Source: Aspidiotus rigidus (lineage: Eukaryota > Arthropoda > Insecta > Hemiptera > Diaspididae). Taken from it: a stretch of DNA of 64,000 nucleotides. The stretch is taken from NCBI GenBank assembly GCA_035079385.1, contig JAVHKY010000004.1, forward strand, positions 12,493,001 to 12,557,000, in the 5' to 3' direction. A program made the position numbers and the translations under genes. Positions 1-10,900 of this stretch are shown here, piece by piece. The stretch's first letter is position 1; every line of letters starts with the position of its first letter. Below the pieces are notes generated by a model. The model saw only the letters and a program-made list of their open reading frames with translations, was not told the DNA's origin and did not search any database.

Positions 1-37
1 TTTACCTGCTGACACACTCATACAAGTACACAACAAA

Positions 38-706
38 ATATAACTTTCAACAGCCTGCAACAATACAGTCTACTACTGAATGATATTATAAGTAAGAAAG
101 GTTGCGTGAGTGAATCAAAAAAGGTAAAAATTGAATCTAAACATGATACCTGCAGAGAATTGTTAGTTCGTACCCTTTTAATCCTATATTTTATTGTGTG
201 TTTGTGTGAGTGTGTCAGCAACCTGTCTGTGTAAAATATGCTATTTTCCAATTCAATAGTTAAATCAACTCATTGGTCATTACTACGTTTTATCCTGAGA
301 ATAAGGTATCATGTCCATTTTCACCTTTTAAAAAGCATATTTTACACATACAGGCTGCTGACACACTCACACAAGCGCACAATAAAATATTGGGTATTAG
401 ACCGTTTTTTCTCCAATTCAATAGTTGAATCAACTCATTACTACGTTTTATCCTCGGAATATAAAAGGTATTATGTCCATTTTCCCTTTTTAAGAAGCAT
501 GTTTTACACATACAGGCTGCTGACACACTCACACAAGCACACAATAAAATATGGGATTAAAAGGGTATGAAGTAACAATTCTCTGCAGGTACCTATCATG
601 TTTAGATTCAAATTTTACCTTTTCTGATTGACTCACGCAACCCATACTTACTGATAATATCATGCGGTAGTAGACTCTATTGTTGTAGGCTGTTGAAAGC
701 TATAAT
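38..706. mobile_element. Foldback-type element with about 205-bp inverted arms
   Basis: Bases 38-241 and 497-706 are reverse complements with scattered differences. The arms contain TTTCAACAGCCTGCAACAAT and its inverse. The centre repeats a short segment ending in an AC-rich tract (ACACACTCACACAAGC). No coding capacity is visible; open frames here are repeat translations. Further copies or half copies lie at 2330-2585, 2850-2917 and 5539-5790, so this is a local family. The arm length and lack of an ORF fit a non-autonomous foldback element. Confidence 0.7.
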
Positions 707-905
707 TACAGGGAACCTGTTATATGGGGGGCTTTTTGAGAAATTTGCCGTGCACCGTCCAACAATAAACAGAAAAATTTCGACTCTCGAGCCATGTATG
801 ATAGAAAAAAAATGACGGCTTCCTTAACGAAGTTAAACGAGGAACGCAGGGAACCTGTTTTATGATTCGAATGAGATTTGGTATTGAAAATTCAAGGAAG
901 CCTAG

Positions 906-1620
906 ATCATATATAGCTCGACAGTCGAAATTTTTCTAAGTCCCTCTCCTATCATATATGGCTCGAGAGTCGAAATTTTTCTAAGTCCCCCTCCTATCAT
1001 ATATAGCTCGAGAGTCGAAATTTTTCTAAGTTCCCCTCCTATCATCTATAGCTCGAGATTCGAAATTTTTTCTAAGTCCCCCTTCTATCATATATAGCTC
1101 GAGAGTCGAAATTTTTCTAAGTCCCTCTCCTATCATATATGGCTCGACAGTCGAAATTTTTCTAAGTCCCTCTCCTATCATATATGGCTCGAGAGTCGAA
1201 ATTTTTCCAAGTCCCCCTCCTATCATATATAGCTCGAGAGTCGAAATTTTTCTAAGTTCCCCTCCTATCATCTATAGCTCGAGATTCGAAATTTTTTCTA
1301 AGTCCCCCTTCTATCATATATAGCTCGAGAGTCGAAATTTTTCTAAGTCCCTCTCCTATCATATATGGCTCGAGAGTCGAAATTTTTCTAAGTCCCCCTT
1401 CTATCATATATAGCTCGAGAGTCGAAATTTTTCTAAGTTCCCCTCCTATCATCTATAGCTCGAGAGTCGAAATTTTTCTAAGTCCCCCTCCTATCATATA
1501 TGGCTCGAGAGTCGATATTTTTCTAAGTCCCCCTTCTATCATATATAGCTCGAGAGTCGAAATTTTTCTAAGTCCCTCTCCTATCATATATGGCTCGAGG
1601 GTCGAAATTTTTCTAAGTTT
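906..1620. repeat. 45-bp minisatellite, 16 copies
   Basis: The unit runs from TATCATATATAGCTCGAGAG into TCGAAATTTTTCTAAGTCCC. I count 16 occurrences of its ATCATMTATRGCTCG core, spaced 45-46 bases. There is a higher-order period: the block with TCATCTATAGCTCGAGATTC recurs about 226 bases later (five units). Because 45 is divisible by three, the minus strand stays open as a 15-residue peptide repeat; I regard that as a by-product. Confidence 0.85.
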
Positions 1621-1624
1621 TTCG

Positions 1625-1690
1625 CTGGACGGCGCACGGCGGACGGCGGACGGCGGACGACGGACGGCGGACGGCGGACGGCGCACGGCA
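1625..1690. repeat. GC-rich GGACGGC tandem tract
   Basis: Seven-base units of GGACGGC type follow the 45-bp array directly and end in GCGCACGGCA. The tract is strikingly GC-rich in an AT-rich setting. A degenerate single copy of the same motif (GCGCACGGC) is found at the matching end of the related elements near 41070, 47495 and 57875. Confidence 0.75.
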
Positions 1691-2585
1691 GATTTCTCAA
1701 ATAGCCCCCCATAAAACAGGTTCCCTGTTAATTTTCCAAGTCCCCCTTCTATCATATATAGCTCCAGAAGGAAAATTTTTCCAAGTCCCCCTCCTATCAT
1801 TATATAGCTCAAGATTCGAGAAACATTTAGACTCTCAAACTATATTATACTAGGCTTACAGTAGGTCTAGGCCTTCTTTATACTAGCTTTATCTAGGTCT
1901 AGGCTTCCTTGAATTTTCAATACCAAATCCCATTTGACTCATAAAAAGGTTCCCTGCGTTCCTCGTTTAACTTCGTTAAGGAAGCCGTCGTTTTTTAACA
2001 GGGAACCTGTTTTATGGGGGCCTTTAAGAGAAATTTGCCGTGCGCCGTCCAACAAAAAACAGAAAAATTTCGACTCTCGAGCCATATATGATAGGAGAGG
2101 GACTTGGAAAAATTTCGATTCTCAAACGATATATGATAGGAAGGAGACTTGGAAAAATTTTGACTCTCGAGGTATGGTAGGAGGGGGACTTGGAAAAATT
2201 TCGACTCTTGAGCTATATATGATATGAAAGGGACTTGGAAAAATTTCAACGCTCGAGCTATCATATATAGCTGGAGATTCGAGAAAAAGTTGGACTCTCA
2301 AACTATTATTATACTAAGCTTATAGTGGTATGTGTAAAATATGCTGTTTAAAGGTGAAAATGGATACCGTTTTATCTCCAGAACTGAAAAGGTAACATGT
2401 CCATTTTTACCTTTTGAAAAGCATATTTTACACATACAGGCTGCTGACACACTCACACACGTACACAACAAAATATAACTTTCAACAGCCTGCAACAATA
2501 GAGTCTACTACTGAATGATATTATAAGTAAGTATGGGTTGCGTGAGTGAATCAAAAAAGGTGAAAATTGAATCTAAACATTGAAG

Positions 2586-2848
2586 GGTCCATGGTGAAAA
2601 CGACCATAGTCAATAGTTTAGCAAAATTAGGGGTCGAGGTGATCCTAAAAGTATTTTTCGCGAGGAATCCAGTGGTAACACTGCTTTTTGGCACGGATGA
2701 ACTCTTTCGTCGCAATTGTCGCAATTCTCTGCCCCCCCCCCCCCCCCGTAAACATATCACCTGGTGAAAACAGCCATAGTCCGGCAACGTTTTTTGTCTC
2801 TCCTCGAAAATTCGTTCCGGTGGACTATGGTCGTTTTTACCATGGACC
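2586..2848. mobile_element. 263-bp MITE with 26-bp TIRs
   Basis: The ends are 26-base inverted repeats with one mismatch, starting GGTCCATGGT and ending ACCATGGACC. The element interrupts another copy of the foldback family seen at 38-706: sequence to its left matches 100-150 and sequence to its right matches 150-230. It holds an internal poly-C run and an internal copy of the GGTGAAAACRRCCATAGTC end motif. There is no coding capacity. Confidence 0.8.
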
Positions 2849-3610
2849 ATACCTGCAGAGAATGGTTACTTCATACCCTTTTAATACCATATTTTATTGT
2901 GTGTTTGTGTGAGTGTGAGTAGATATATCATGTATGTTCTGGCGCACTTGATAATTTCTCTAACGCATGGGGTATTTTTTCTCATTTTCAACCTCTCAGA
3001 AAATTCTTAGAAATCCTCCAATTTTCTCACTATATATTTAGCTGTTTTTAAACCAAATATGAATCATTTCACCCTAGTTTTCTTCCTTGATAGTTTAAAA
3101 ATTTGAGAGTTATTGTATCAATTCTACATTAATTTTCTATATTTTTAATGTAAATGAATCTCTTTTGTGAGAGCTACTTTCCCATAGGTACTTATAAAAA
3201 TGTAAGAAACTCAAATTTTTTGTTCTAGTGCACCTCAAGCGCAATGGCCCATCAAAACAAGTCAAAATATGTCACATTTTTTATCAGTCACGGTGATGAG
3301 TAATATGTCAGCATTTGATCCCATCAAAACTAGTTGAAATATGTGAGATCCTGGACCACAATATATGTTCTGGGACAGGTGAAGATTTCTAAACTTTTCA
3401 CCCAATTTTCTTCACTTTCAAAAATACCTCAAAATTGACTCCTAATGTTTGCTGTCTCCTTATATTTTCAATTTTTTGTATCCATTTTGCATCAAATCCC
3501 ATCAAAACTAGTCAAAATATGTCACATTTTTTTTCAATCACGGTGACAAGTAATGTGTCAGTATTTGCCAACTTATGTCAGCAACATCACATCAAAACTA
3601 GTTAAAATAT

Positions 3611-3835
3611 GGACCTCAATAAGCGAAACTCGACCAAGCGACATTTTTGAGATTTTGGAGTTATCGAGCACTTTCCAACGGTGCTGATTAAAAAACTGGA
3701 AACGCAATACTCGTTGAATAATTATGAATTGAAAATATCGACCTCCATCTATTTTTAAGTAACCGATTTCCTTTAAGTCTAAATATTACGAAACTACGTG
3801 ATTGTCGCTTGGTCGAGTTTTGCTTATTAGGGTCC
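3611..3835. mobile_element. 225-bp MITE nested in the TIR element
   Basis: The ends GGACCTCAATAAGCGAAACT and AGTTTTGCTTATTAGGGTCC are inverted repeats that continue into CGACCAAGCGAC. ATAT flanks both sides (3607-3610, 3836-3839). A related segment at 3328-3350 shows the uninterrupted sequence, supporting ATAT as a 4-bp target duplication. No coding capacity. Confidence 0.75.
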
Positions 3836-4155
3836 ATATGTGAGATTCTATATTAATTTATTTGACTCAAAAGCGCTCCAATGGTACAGTCCATTGAAGA
3901 TGAACCTGCGCAAAGTGCAGAGTTTACCAAATTAATAAGAAAAGAGACGAGTTTGTCCATTTAATGATAAGAAAAGGGATAAGTTTATCCATTTACTGAT
4001 AATAAAAAAGACAGAACTTGTCCTCTTTTCTAGAGTGAATCAGTAATGAGGCTCAATAGACAAACTTCCTCTGACATCATACAGATGACAAGAATACCCG
4101 TTCCGGTGTTTATGATCTGACAAGAGTACCCATTCTGGTGTTTTTGATTTGGTTG

Positions 4156-4340
4156 CTCGCATAAGAATACGCAGGGAGCAAAGATGTAGGTATAAATATA
4201 CAAAAACTACGACGTTAAAATTAGTATTTTCAATTTAGATGGTTCCTAGAACGTGTTCATGTACTTTTGGTTATTAAGAAATGGCTTATTTCCAAATAGT
4301 AACACTTCAATCTTTGCTCCCTGTGTTATACTTATGGGAG
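4156..4340. repeat. Small inverted repeat pair
   Basis: Bases 4156-4185 and 4310-4340 are about 30-base inverted repeats sharing CAGGGAGCAAAGAT. The 124-base centre shows nothing recognisable. Probably a short MITE inside the larger TIR element; I see no target duplication. Confidence 0.5.
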
Positions 4341-5795
4341 TCAAAAGTCTACTAAGCCACTGTTGCAACACTGATTCCTAACTATGACGTAGGCAGGAAA
4401 TGGGTCTACTGAAAATACTTCTCAATTTCATAGCTCTACAATTTAAGAAAAATTATATTATTACCCTCGCTGAATACTTTATGAACCAAATTAGAAAAAA
4501 ATATTTCACTATACCCAATATCATAAGTACCCGTTCACAATTCAAGGAACAACTATGGATACGACGACATCCTAATATTTTATTTGATTCTAATTACCTA
4601 TTACTCAGATATTACGTTACTATGTACTTTTCCAGACATTGAGAAGTGTTTTTAAGAACCTTAGAATTCAACTTACTAGTAGTTAAATTGAATCACATTC
4701 AAAGGTAAGAATACAAGAGAAACCATTACTATACTGTACTCTCTACTAGACAACAAAGAAACTAACCCAGTCATTGACTCATCTTGCCAAGGTGAATGAT
4801 AATGAGAAGCAACTATTCTCCTGATCTAAATGAACAGCTGTTGGGACTTTATTCAAACATATTGGATGGTCCATCAAATTTTTCTTTCCTTTATTATCTG
4901 GTAGAGCGCTAGTGTAATTATAAATTTCGATACAATCCAAAAAACAATTCATGAGGAATCTGAGTTGTATTCAATGTAAAAAGCTTATTGTCTCGGTCAA
5001 TTCTTTATCAGATGTTAAATGACTATTCAACAACTAGTTGAGCGGATGAATCTATAAGTATTGTTGCGTGGTCTTGAAAAAGTGTAAGAATTTTCATCCA
5101 TGGTTATCATTTTGATTATACCTATATATTCTTAATTTTCAACTACACGCATTACTTGCATTACTTGTCACCGTGACTGATATATTTTAACTAGTTTTGA
5201 TGGGCTGTTGCGCTTAAGGTGCGCTAGAACAAAAAATTTGAGTTTCTTACATTTTTATGAGTACCTATGGGAAAGTAGCTCTCACAAAAGAGATTCATTT
5301 ATGTTAAAAATATAGAAAATTAATGCAGAATTGATAGGTACAACAAATCTCAAATTTTTGAACTAGCAAGGAAGAAAAATAGGGTGAAATGATTCATATT
5401 TGGTTTAAAAACAGCTAAATATATAGTGAGAAAATTGGAGGATTTCTAGGAATTTTCTGAGAGGTTGAAAATGAGAAAAAATACCCCATGCGTTAGAGAA
5501 ATTATCAAGTGCGCCAGAACATACATGATATATCTACTAGTGTGTCAGCAACCTGTATGTGTAAAATATGCTATTTAAAGGTCAAAATGGATATTACACC
5601 GTTTTTCTCCAATTCAATAGTTGAATCAGATCATTACTACGTTTTACCCTCAGAATTTAAAAGGTATTATGTCCATTTTCACCTTTTAAAAAGCATATTT
5701 TACACATACAGGCTGCTGACATAATCACACAAGCAAACAATAAAATATGGGATTAAAAGAGTATGAACTAACAATTCTCTGCATGAAAGCTATAT

Positions 5796-6122
5796 TAACA
5801 GGGAACCTGTTCGATGGGAGGCTTTTTGAGAAATTTGCCGTGCGCCATCCAACAAAAAACAGAAAAATTTCGACTCTCGAGGCATGTATGATAGGAATTT
5901 TTCTAAGTCCCTCTTCTATCATATATAGCTCGAGAATCAATCATACGAGTATATAGCTCGAGATTTGAGAAAAATTTAGACTCTCAAACTATATTCTACT
6001 AGGCTTACTAGCTTTATCTAGATCTAGATTTCCTTGAATTCTCAATACCAAATCCCATATGACTCATAAAACAGGTTCTCTTCGTTCCTCGCTTAACTTC
6101 GTTAAGGAAACCGTCGTTTTCA
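5796..6122. mobile_element. Degenerate foldback copy
   Basis: The left end has the AACAGGGAACCTGTT type followed by GAGAAATTTGCCGTGCGCCA. The right end has the GTTCCTCGCTTAACTTCGTT type. Two degenerate 45-bp minisatellite units lie between. The two end types belong to the family described at 709-1994. Confidence 0.6.
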
Positions 6123-7710
6123 TCTTGTCTCTGGACTTGATAGTAACTTACAATTCTGCTGAGTTGAAAAATGACTCGAAAAATAGAATTATAATTAGAG
6201 TTGAAAAATAGAATAAGCGTGTAAGTTTTACTATTTTGCAGCAGAAATGCTGCAGAGGCTGAGGTATGAAATGAAAATAAGGATATTAATTTTTATAAGA
6301 GCGAATACGTAATTAGTCTAATTTTTGTCTTAATGTGTTTTCTTACAAGGAATCTGGACCAGCGAGAAAATTATAACCTCCGAATATATCTTACCCCTCT
6401 GGCGTTTCTTTATTTTAAATGTTGGAATTGAAAAAATATATGCTACGTCATTTTTTCCCTAATTTTATTTGAACAAATTTTCTTCAAATTAGGGTTGCAT
6501 CAGTGGGACTTGGAGTTGTATAAAAAAAGACTAAAAAAGATTCTACCACATTTTTTGTCGACCTTAATTGATTATTGAAATCGAAATTGAAAGATTCACC
6601 CATGAAATGGGCTGCTTACTTTCTTCCATTATGCTAATCGGCCTTCGCGATTCGTGATTCGTACTTGAATCATTTTTTTATCCACCCTCGTTGATGGGCT
6701 ACATTTCGATCCGAATTGCAAGGAATGGTATGCAAGACATTTTCATGGTCTTGTAATTTAGCACTGGTGGCCCTGAAGAACTCCACTTCTTTTTTTCAGC
6801 TATGTATTGGTTGTTGACAATTATGGTGGCCCATGAATGATTCTCAATCAATTATCAAATCATATTCAATTATTGACGCTAAGAATTTCATAATGTTCCA
6901 TCAATGACGTTTAAAGTTCGATAAGGCAGCTAATTTGTTCCACCTCCTCACCTTACCTTCAAGAGCACTCATGTTTCCGTGATTTTGTTTGTCGTGAAGA
7001 ATATTCTTGTTCGTCGGCTTCGAATTCACTTCCAGCCAGCACGACTATATTTCCTTCATTTTACTTCCTTCCGAGAATTTTATCGTTGTCTCGTGAAGCG
7101 TACTTCACTCAAGTTCTCCTATGCAGCACCACTGCATACACAATAAAATATTTCTCATAAAATACACTTACATTGTCACGCGGAGGAAGCCGCTAGCATC
7201 AAGCGACCATCGTCGTCGACGTTTACGTAAAATAATTTCCCGTTTCTTCTTATCGTAGGATTGAATTACATCGAGTTTTGTACGAAAAATTATAATGAAA
7301 AATTAAAACGAAACAAGAATACAAAATAATGAAAAGTAAAAATATGTTTTGACTCGACGATGAAAGTTGAATAGTTCTGACACTAGAAGAAAAAAAAGGT
7401 ACAAACTTAAAAAGACTAGAAAAAAATTATAAATATTTCGGGAGTATTATAATTTTCCACATGTTAAAATACACTTAATTATAAATAAACTTAAATTAGT
7501 ATACCTACTACGTATAGTCAACCAAAGACTAGAAACTCTTATATTGCACTAATTTACGCGGTATAAATTTATAAGAAAATGAGAAAATATTGTGCGCCTC
7601 CGAACAGCGCGTAACCATCAAACTGCACTAGAGAAAAAAATTCAAAGGTAAGAAATCGCGCGAATTGCGCTACATTTTTGATTCGTCCGTGGTTTTAGTT
7701 CCGCTGAAAA
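6123..7710. other. Intergenic spacer downstream of Bre1
   Basis: No repeat family or ORF stands out. The part next to 7711 must include the Bre1 3' UTR, which runs toward lower coordinates. The nearest minus-strand AATAAA that I noticed is near 6409; whether it is used is unknown. Confidence 0.4.
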
Positions 7711-7995
7711 TCAACAGTTTGTAAAAAACAGTCTGTGATAATCATTGGCACCAAAAGTCGCGTTACATTTTGGACATTTGCGTTGACGTGTTTCATAACG
7801 CGTTCTCAAACACTCCCAACAAAACACGTGAAAACATTTCGAGAGGACGGCGTCTTTTCGGCGCACTTTGCACGACTGACAAGTGAGCATTTCTTTATAC
7901 TCGCGTACTTCCTCGACCAGTACGATATCTGGCTGTTCAGATGGTTCCAGCTTCTTCAAACGTTCTACCCGACGACGTAGTATCTTGACTTCCTC
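7711..7995 (-). CDS. Bre1: Bre1 last exon: C3HC4 RING finger
   Basis: This exon codes residues 1065-1158. All zinc ligands are present: Cys1103, Cys1106, Cys1118, His1120, Cys1123, Cys1126, Cys1138 and Cys1141. The stretch [20 protein letters not shown] and the following [16 protein letters not shown] are near-invariant in Bre1 proteins. The coiled-coil lead-in ([15 protein letters not shown]) joins in phase 0 to exon 15, which ends YNRLQ. A 2864-bp intron separates the RING from the rest of the protein; the other introns are far shorter. Confidence 0.97.
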   Translation of the reverse strand, partial: EEVKILRRRVERLKKLEPSEQPDIVLVEEVREYKEMLTCQSCKVRRKDAVLSKCFHVFCWECLRTRYETRQRKCPKCNATFGANDYHRLFFTNC

Positions 7996-10900
7996 CTGCG
8001 AAAACAAAACATATTAGACAATGGTGTCCGTGAACATTGGAAAGTAAGAAATGCTTTATAAAAATTGAAGTTCGGAAAATTGAATTCAATGTCTTCCAAA
8101 AAAAAAAGGTAGGAACTAGTAAGCGGTGTATGCTCAAGTTTTAGGCTACAAACAATGAAGATCACTATTTTATATGCAGGCAGTTGTTCTCACACAGCAC
8201 TACAATCTCAATAATCACTGATTGGTGAAAGAAGTATTATCAATGCAGTTTTAGGAAAAGGCATCCCAGGATAATGTTCTTGAAAAATGCGAAGGACTAT
8301 CGCTTCACTACTGAGTACTGAATATCTCATGTCTTCCTGAGTTGTTCAGAGAATAATGTCCATCATGAGCACCTTGGGCAGAAAAGGTATGAATATTAAG
8401 TATTGGAAAATGAAGTCAAGAAAATTACCTTATAAATTTTGAAAAAAAAAACTTGATGATGATTATTCCTTGTAGCTGAAAGTTACCAGAAAACATCTTG
8501 ATGATTTTTGGCATTTGAATTTGACAGCAAAAGAGTCACTGCAGTGGCGATGGTGGTTGTGATATTGAGTGACAATACAAATTTTCAAACTCATAAGAAA
8601 TTCAAGGTTGTAATACTATCAAGCCAAAAATTATTAGGATATCTTTTAGTAACCATCAAGCTTCAACTACAAGAGATGAACATCCTTAGACTTTTTGAGA
8701 ACTCATAACTCAAGCTCTTGGCGATTTTCTTTACGTGTAATACATGTAGCCGAATTGCATCATCACCTTTTTGGTACACAACTACTAATGTGTCAATTAA
8801 TTACAACTACTACACACATTATACATGTAGCATTGCTAACGCCCACTTGCTCTATCAGATCCTAGTAGGGCTCCGGTATAACAAGTTATAATTGGACTCC
8901 ACCTTCGTTAGAATCAACATTGCAGCTGAAACTGCACTTATATTCAAGAGCAGCATTTTGGTATGCAATGATGTCATCAACAAACAGTGACATCATCAAA
9001 ATGCAGTTAAATGGAGGTGATGCAGCCATCAGCTGAAGATACAATCCTGTACAAGATAGAGTCCCAGTACAATAAACTCTTCTTATAGTTTCTTTCTAGT
9101 TTCAAAAAGGCCAGGAGTACTCCAAACCATAATTAATTGATTAGGCTATATTTGATAAAAGAAGATCTAAACAAGATTTCCATACTTGAATTGATCTAAT
9201 TATTATTAGTTTTCAATATAATAATAATAATGTGATGTTCTGAAAATATAACTACGCTGAAAAACAGGAAGTGATAGCAGGAGTACGCATATAACAAGGC
9301 CGCCTTTCTGCTGATCGTTTCAGGCTAAATTTCAAATTGAATTTAAATGGATGATAATATGGACAAAAATTGGAGAATGGTATCTTTTTACACATATAAC
9401 AAAGCTCCCATTCTGCTGACTGTTTCAAGCTGCATTTTCAATTGAATTTAAATGGATGATAATATGGACAGAAATTGGAGAATGGCATTTTTCTACACAT
9501 ATAACAAAACTCCCATTCTGCTGATCGTTTCAGGCAAAATTTAATTGAATTTAAATGGATGATAATATGGACAGAAATTGGAGAATGGCATCTTTCTACA
9601 CATATAACAAAACTCCCATTCTGCTGATCGTTTCAGGCAAAATTTAATTGAATTTAAATGGATGATAATATGGACAGAAATTGGGGAATGGTATCTTCCT
9701 ACACATATAATAAGGCCTCCTTTCTGCTGATTGTTACAGGCTGAATTTCAATTGAATTTAAATGGATGATAATATGGACAGAAATTGGAGAATGGCATCT
9801 TTCTACACATATAACAAAACTCCCATTCTGCTGATCGTTTCAGGCAAAATTTAATTGAATTCAAATGGGACAGAAATTGGGGAATGGTATCTTCCTACAC
9901 ATATAACAAGGCCTCCTTTCTGCTGATTGTTACAGGCTGAATTTCAATTGAATTTAAATGGATGATAATATGGACAGAAATTGGAGAATGGTATCTTTCT
10001 ACATATACAACAAAACTCCCATTCTGCTGATCGTTTCAGGCTAAATTTCAATTGAGTTTAAGTGGATGATAATATGGACAGAAATTGGAGAATGGTATCT
10101 TTCTACATATATAACAAAACTCCCATTCTGCTGATCGTTTCAGGCTGAATTTCAATTGAGTTTAAGTGGATGATAATATGGACAGAAATTGGAGAAAGGT
10201 ATCTTCCTACACATATAGGAAGGCCCCCTTTCTGCTGATCGTTTCAGGCTAAAGTTCAATTGAATTTAAATGGATGATAATATGGACAGAACAAAGAGCT
10301 GACACCAGTGCCAGCTCAAAGTTGGACATGAAAAAAATCATAAAAATAGCTCTTGTAGTTCAGCAAAAGCCACTTTTCTGCAAATGCTAAGTTTTCTTTT
10401 CTTCTCCCGGGAATCATAATCTATTTATCATCCAAAAAATTTGGCGGTGGTTCAAAAATGACCGATTTAACCCATAGAATCCGAATTGCAGTCAATTCTC
10501 AGTCGGGATTCCCCAAAAATTTCTTTCTCGGGAATTTGCCAACACTGATCTGCCTATAAAAGAGAATTGAGTATTGACATAACTGCGCATCAACAATCTG
10601 GAAGATGAAGTCTTCAGCTTGATCAAAGTGTTAGTGTGTGTGAAGGCATCACACTGTGAATGTACAGGAGCTAATTTATAGATACGTCAAAAATAATGAG
10701 TTCTTGATAAACAAAAAGAAATTCAATGCCTCTAGCCCTTCTAAATTTCGTTTCCCTCGGCAGGGAGAAAATCCATAATCATGACAATTGAAAATGATTC
10801 TTGTTATCATGTTTAAGTAATTTTCATTCAACAATTCTGTTATAGAAAACTATTTGTACCTGCAAGCGATTGTATTTGAATGCTTCTTCATCAAGCGTGA

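Larger units (their letters stand above)
709..1994. mobile_element. Nested foldback element carrying a minisatellite
   Basis: Inverted arms at 809-906 and 1895-1990 share GACGGCTTCCTTAACGAAGT and its reverse complement. A second end type, built on AACAGGGAACCTGTT, lies at 708-760 and, inverted, at 1690-1730. Between the arms are the 45-bp minisatellite (906-1620) and a GGACGGC tract (1625-1690). The same end sequences recur at 1998, 5796-6122, 41030-41100, 46865-47530, 51110-51205 and 57552-57925. The nesting means the true order of insertions is uncertain. Long inverted arms plus internal tandem repeats resemble Drosophila FB-type foldback elements, an analogy rather than proven kinship. Confidence 0.6.
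2918..5538. mobile_element. 2.6-kb element with about 380-bp TIRs and 6-bp TSD, Maverick/Polinton-like
   Basis: Bases 2918-3303 and 5163-5538 are imperfect reverse complements. The element starts AGTAGATATATCATG and ends in the complement. AGTGTG flanks it on both sides (2912-2917 and 5539-5544); the empty site can be read in the related copy near 200-215, where AGTGTG occurs once. Long TIRs, an AG terminus and a 6-bp target duplication are the combination known for Maverick/Polinton elements. No polymerase, integrase, ATPase or capsid ORF is present, so this would be a non-autonomous deletion derivative. The interior holds short repeats of CATCAAAACTAGTYRAAATA and two nested inverted elements. 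Confidence 0.6.

Noticed and set aside
1026..1812. Minus-strand ORFs reading a 15-residue repeat
   Set aside because: They follow from a 45-bp minisatellite unit being divisible by three; no start context, no conservation outside the array.
2567..2912. Plus-strand ORFs with a poly-proline run
   Set aside because: The run comes from a poly-C tract inside a MITE; no conserved motif.
7735..7980. Plus-strand 81-codon ORF
   Set aside because: Antisense shadow of the Bre1 RING exon.
9262..10292. Regular repeats resembling a CRISPR array
   Set aside because: The unit is contiguous with no unique spacers and lies inside an intron of a eukaryotic gene.
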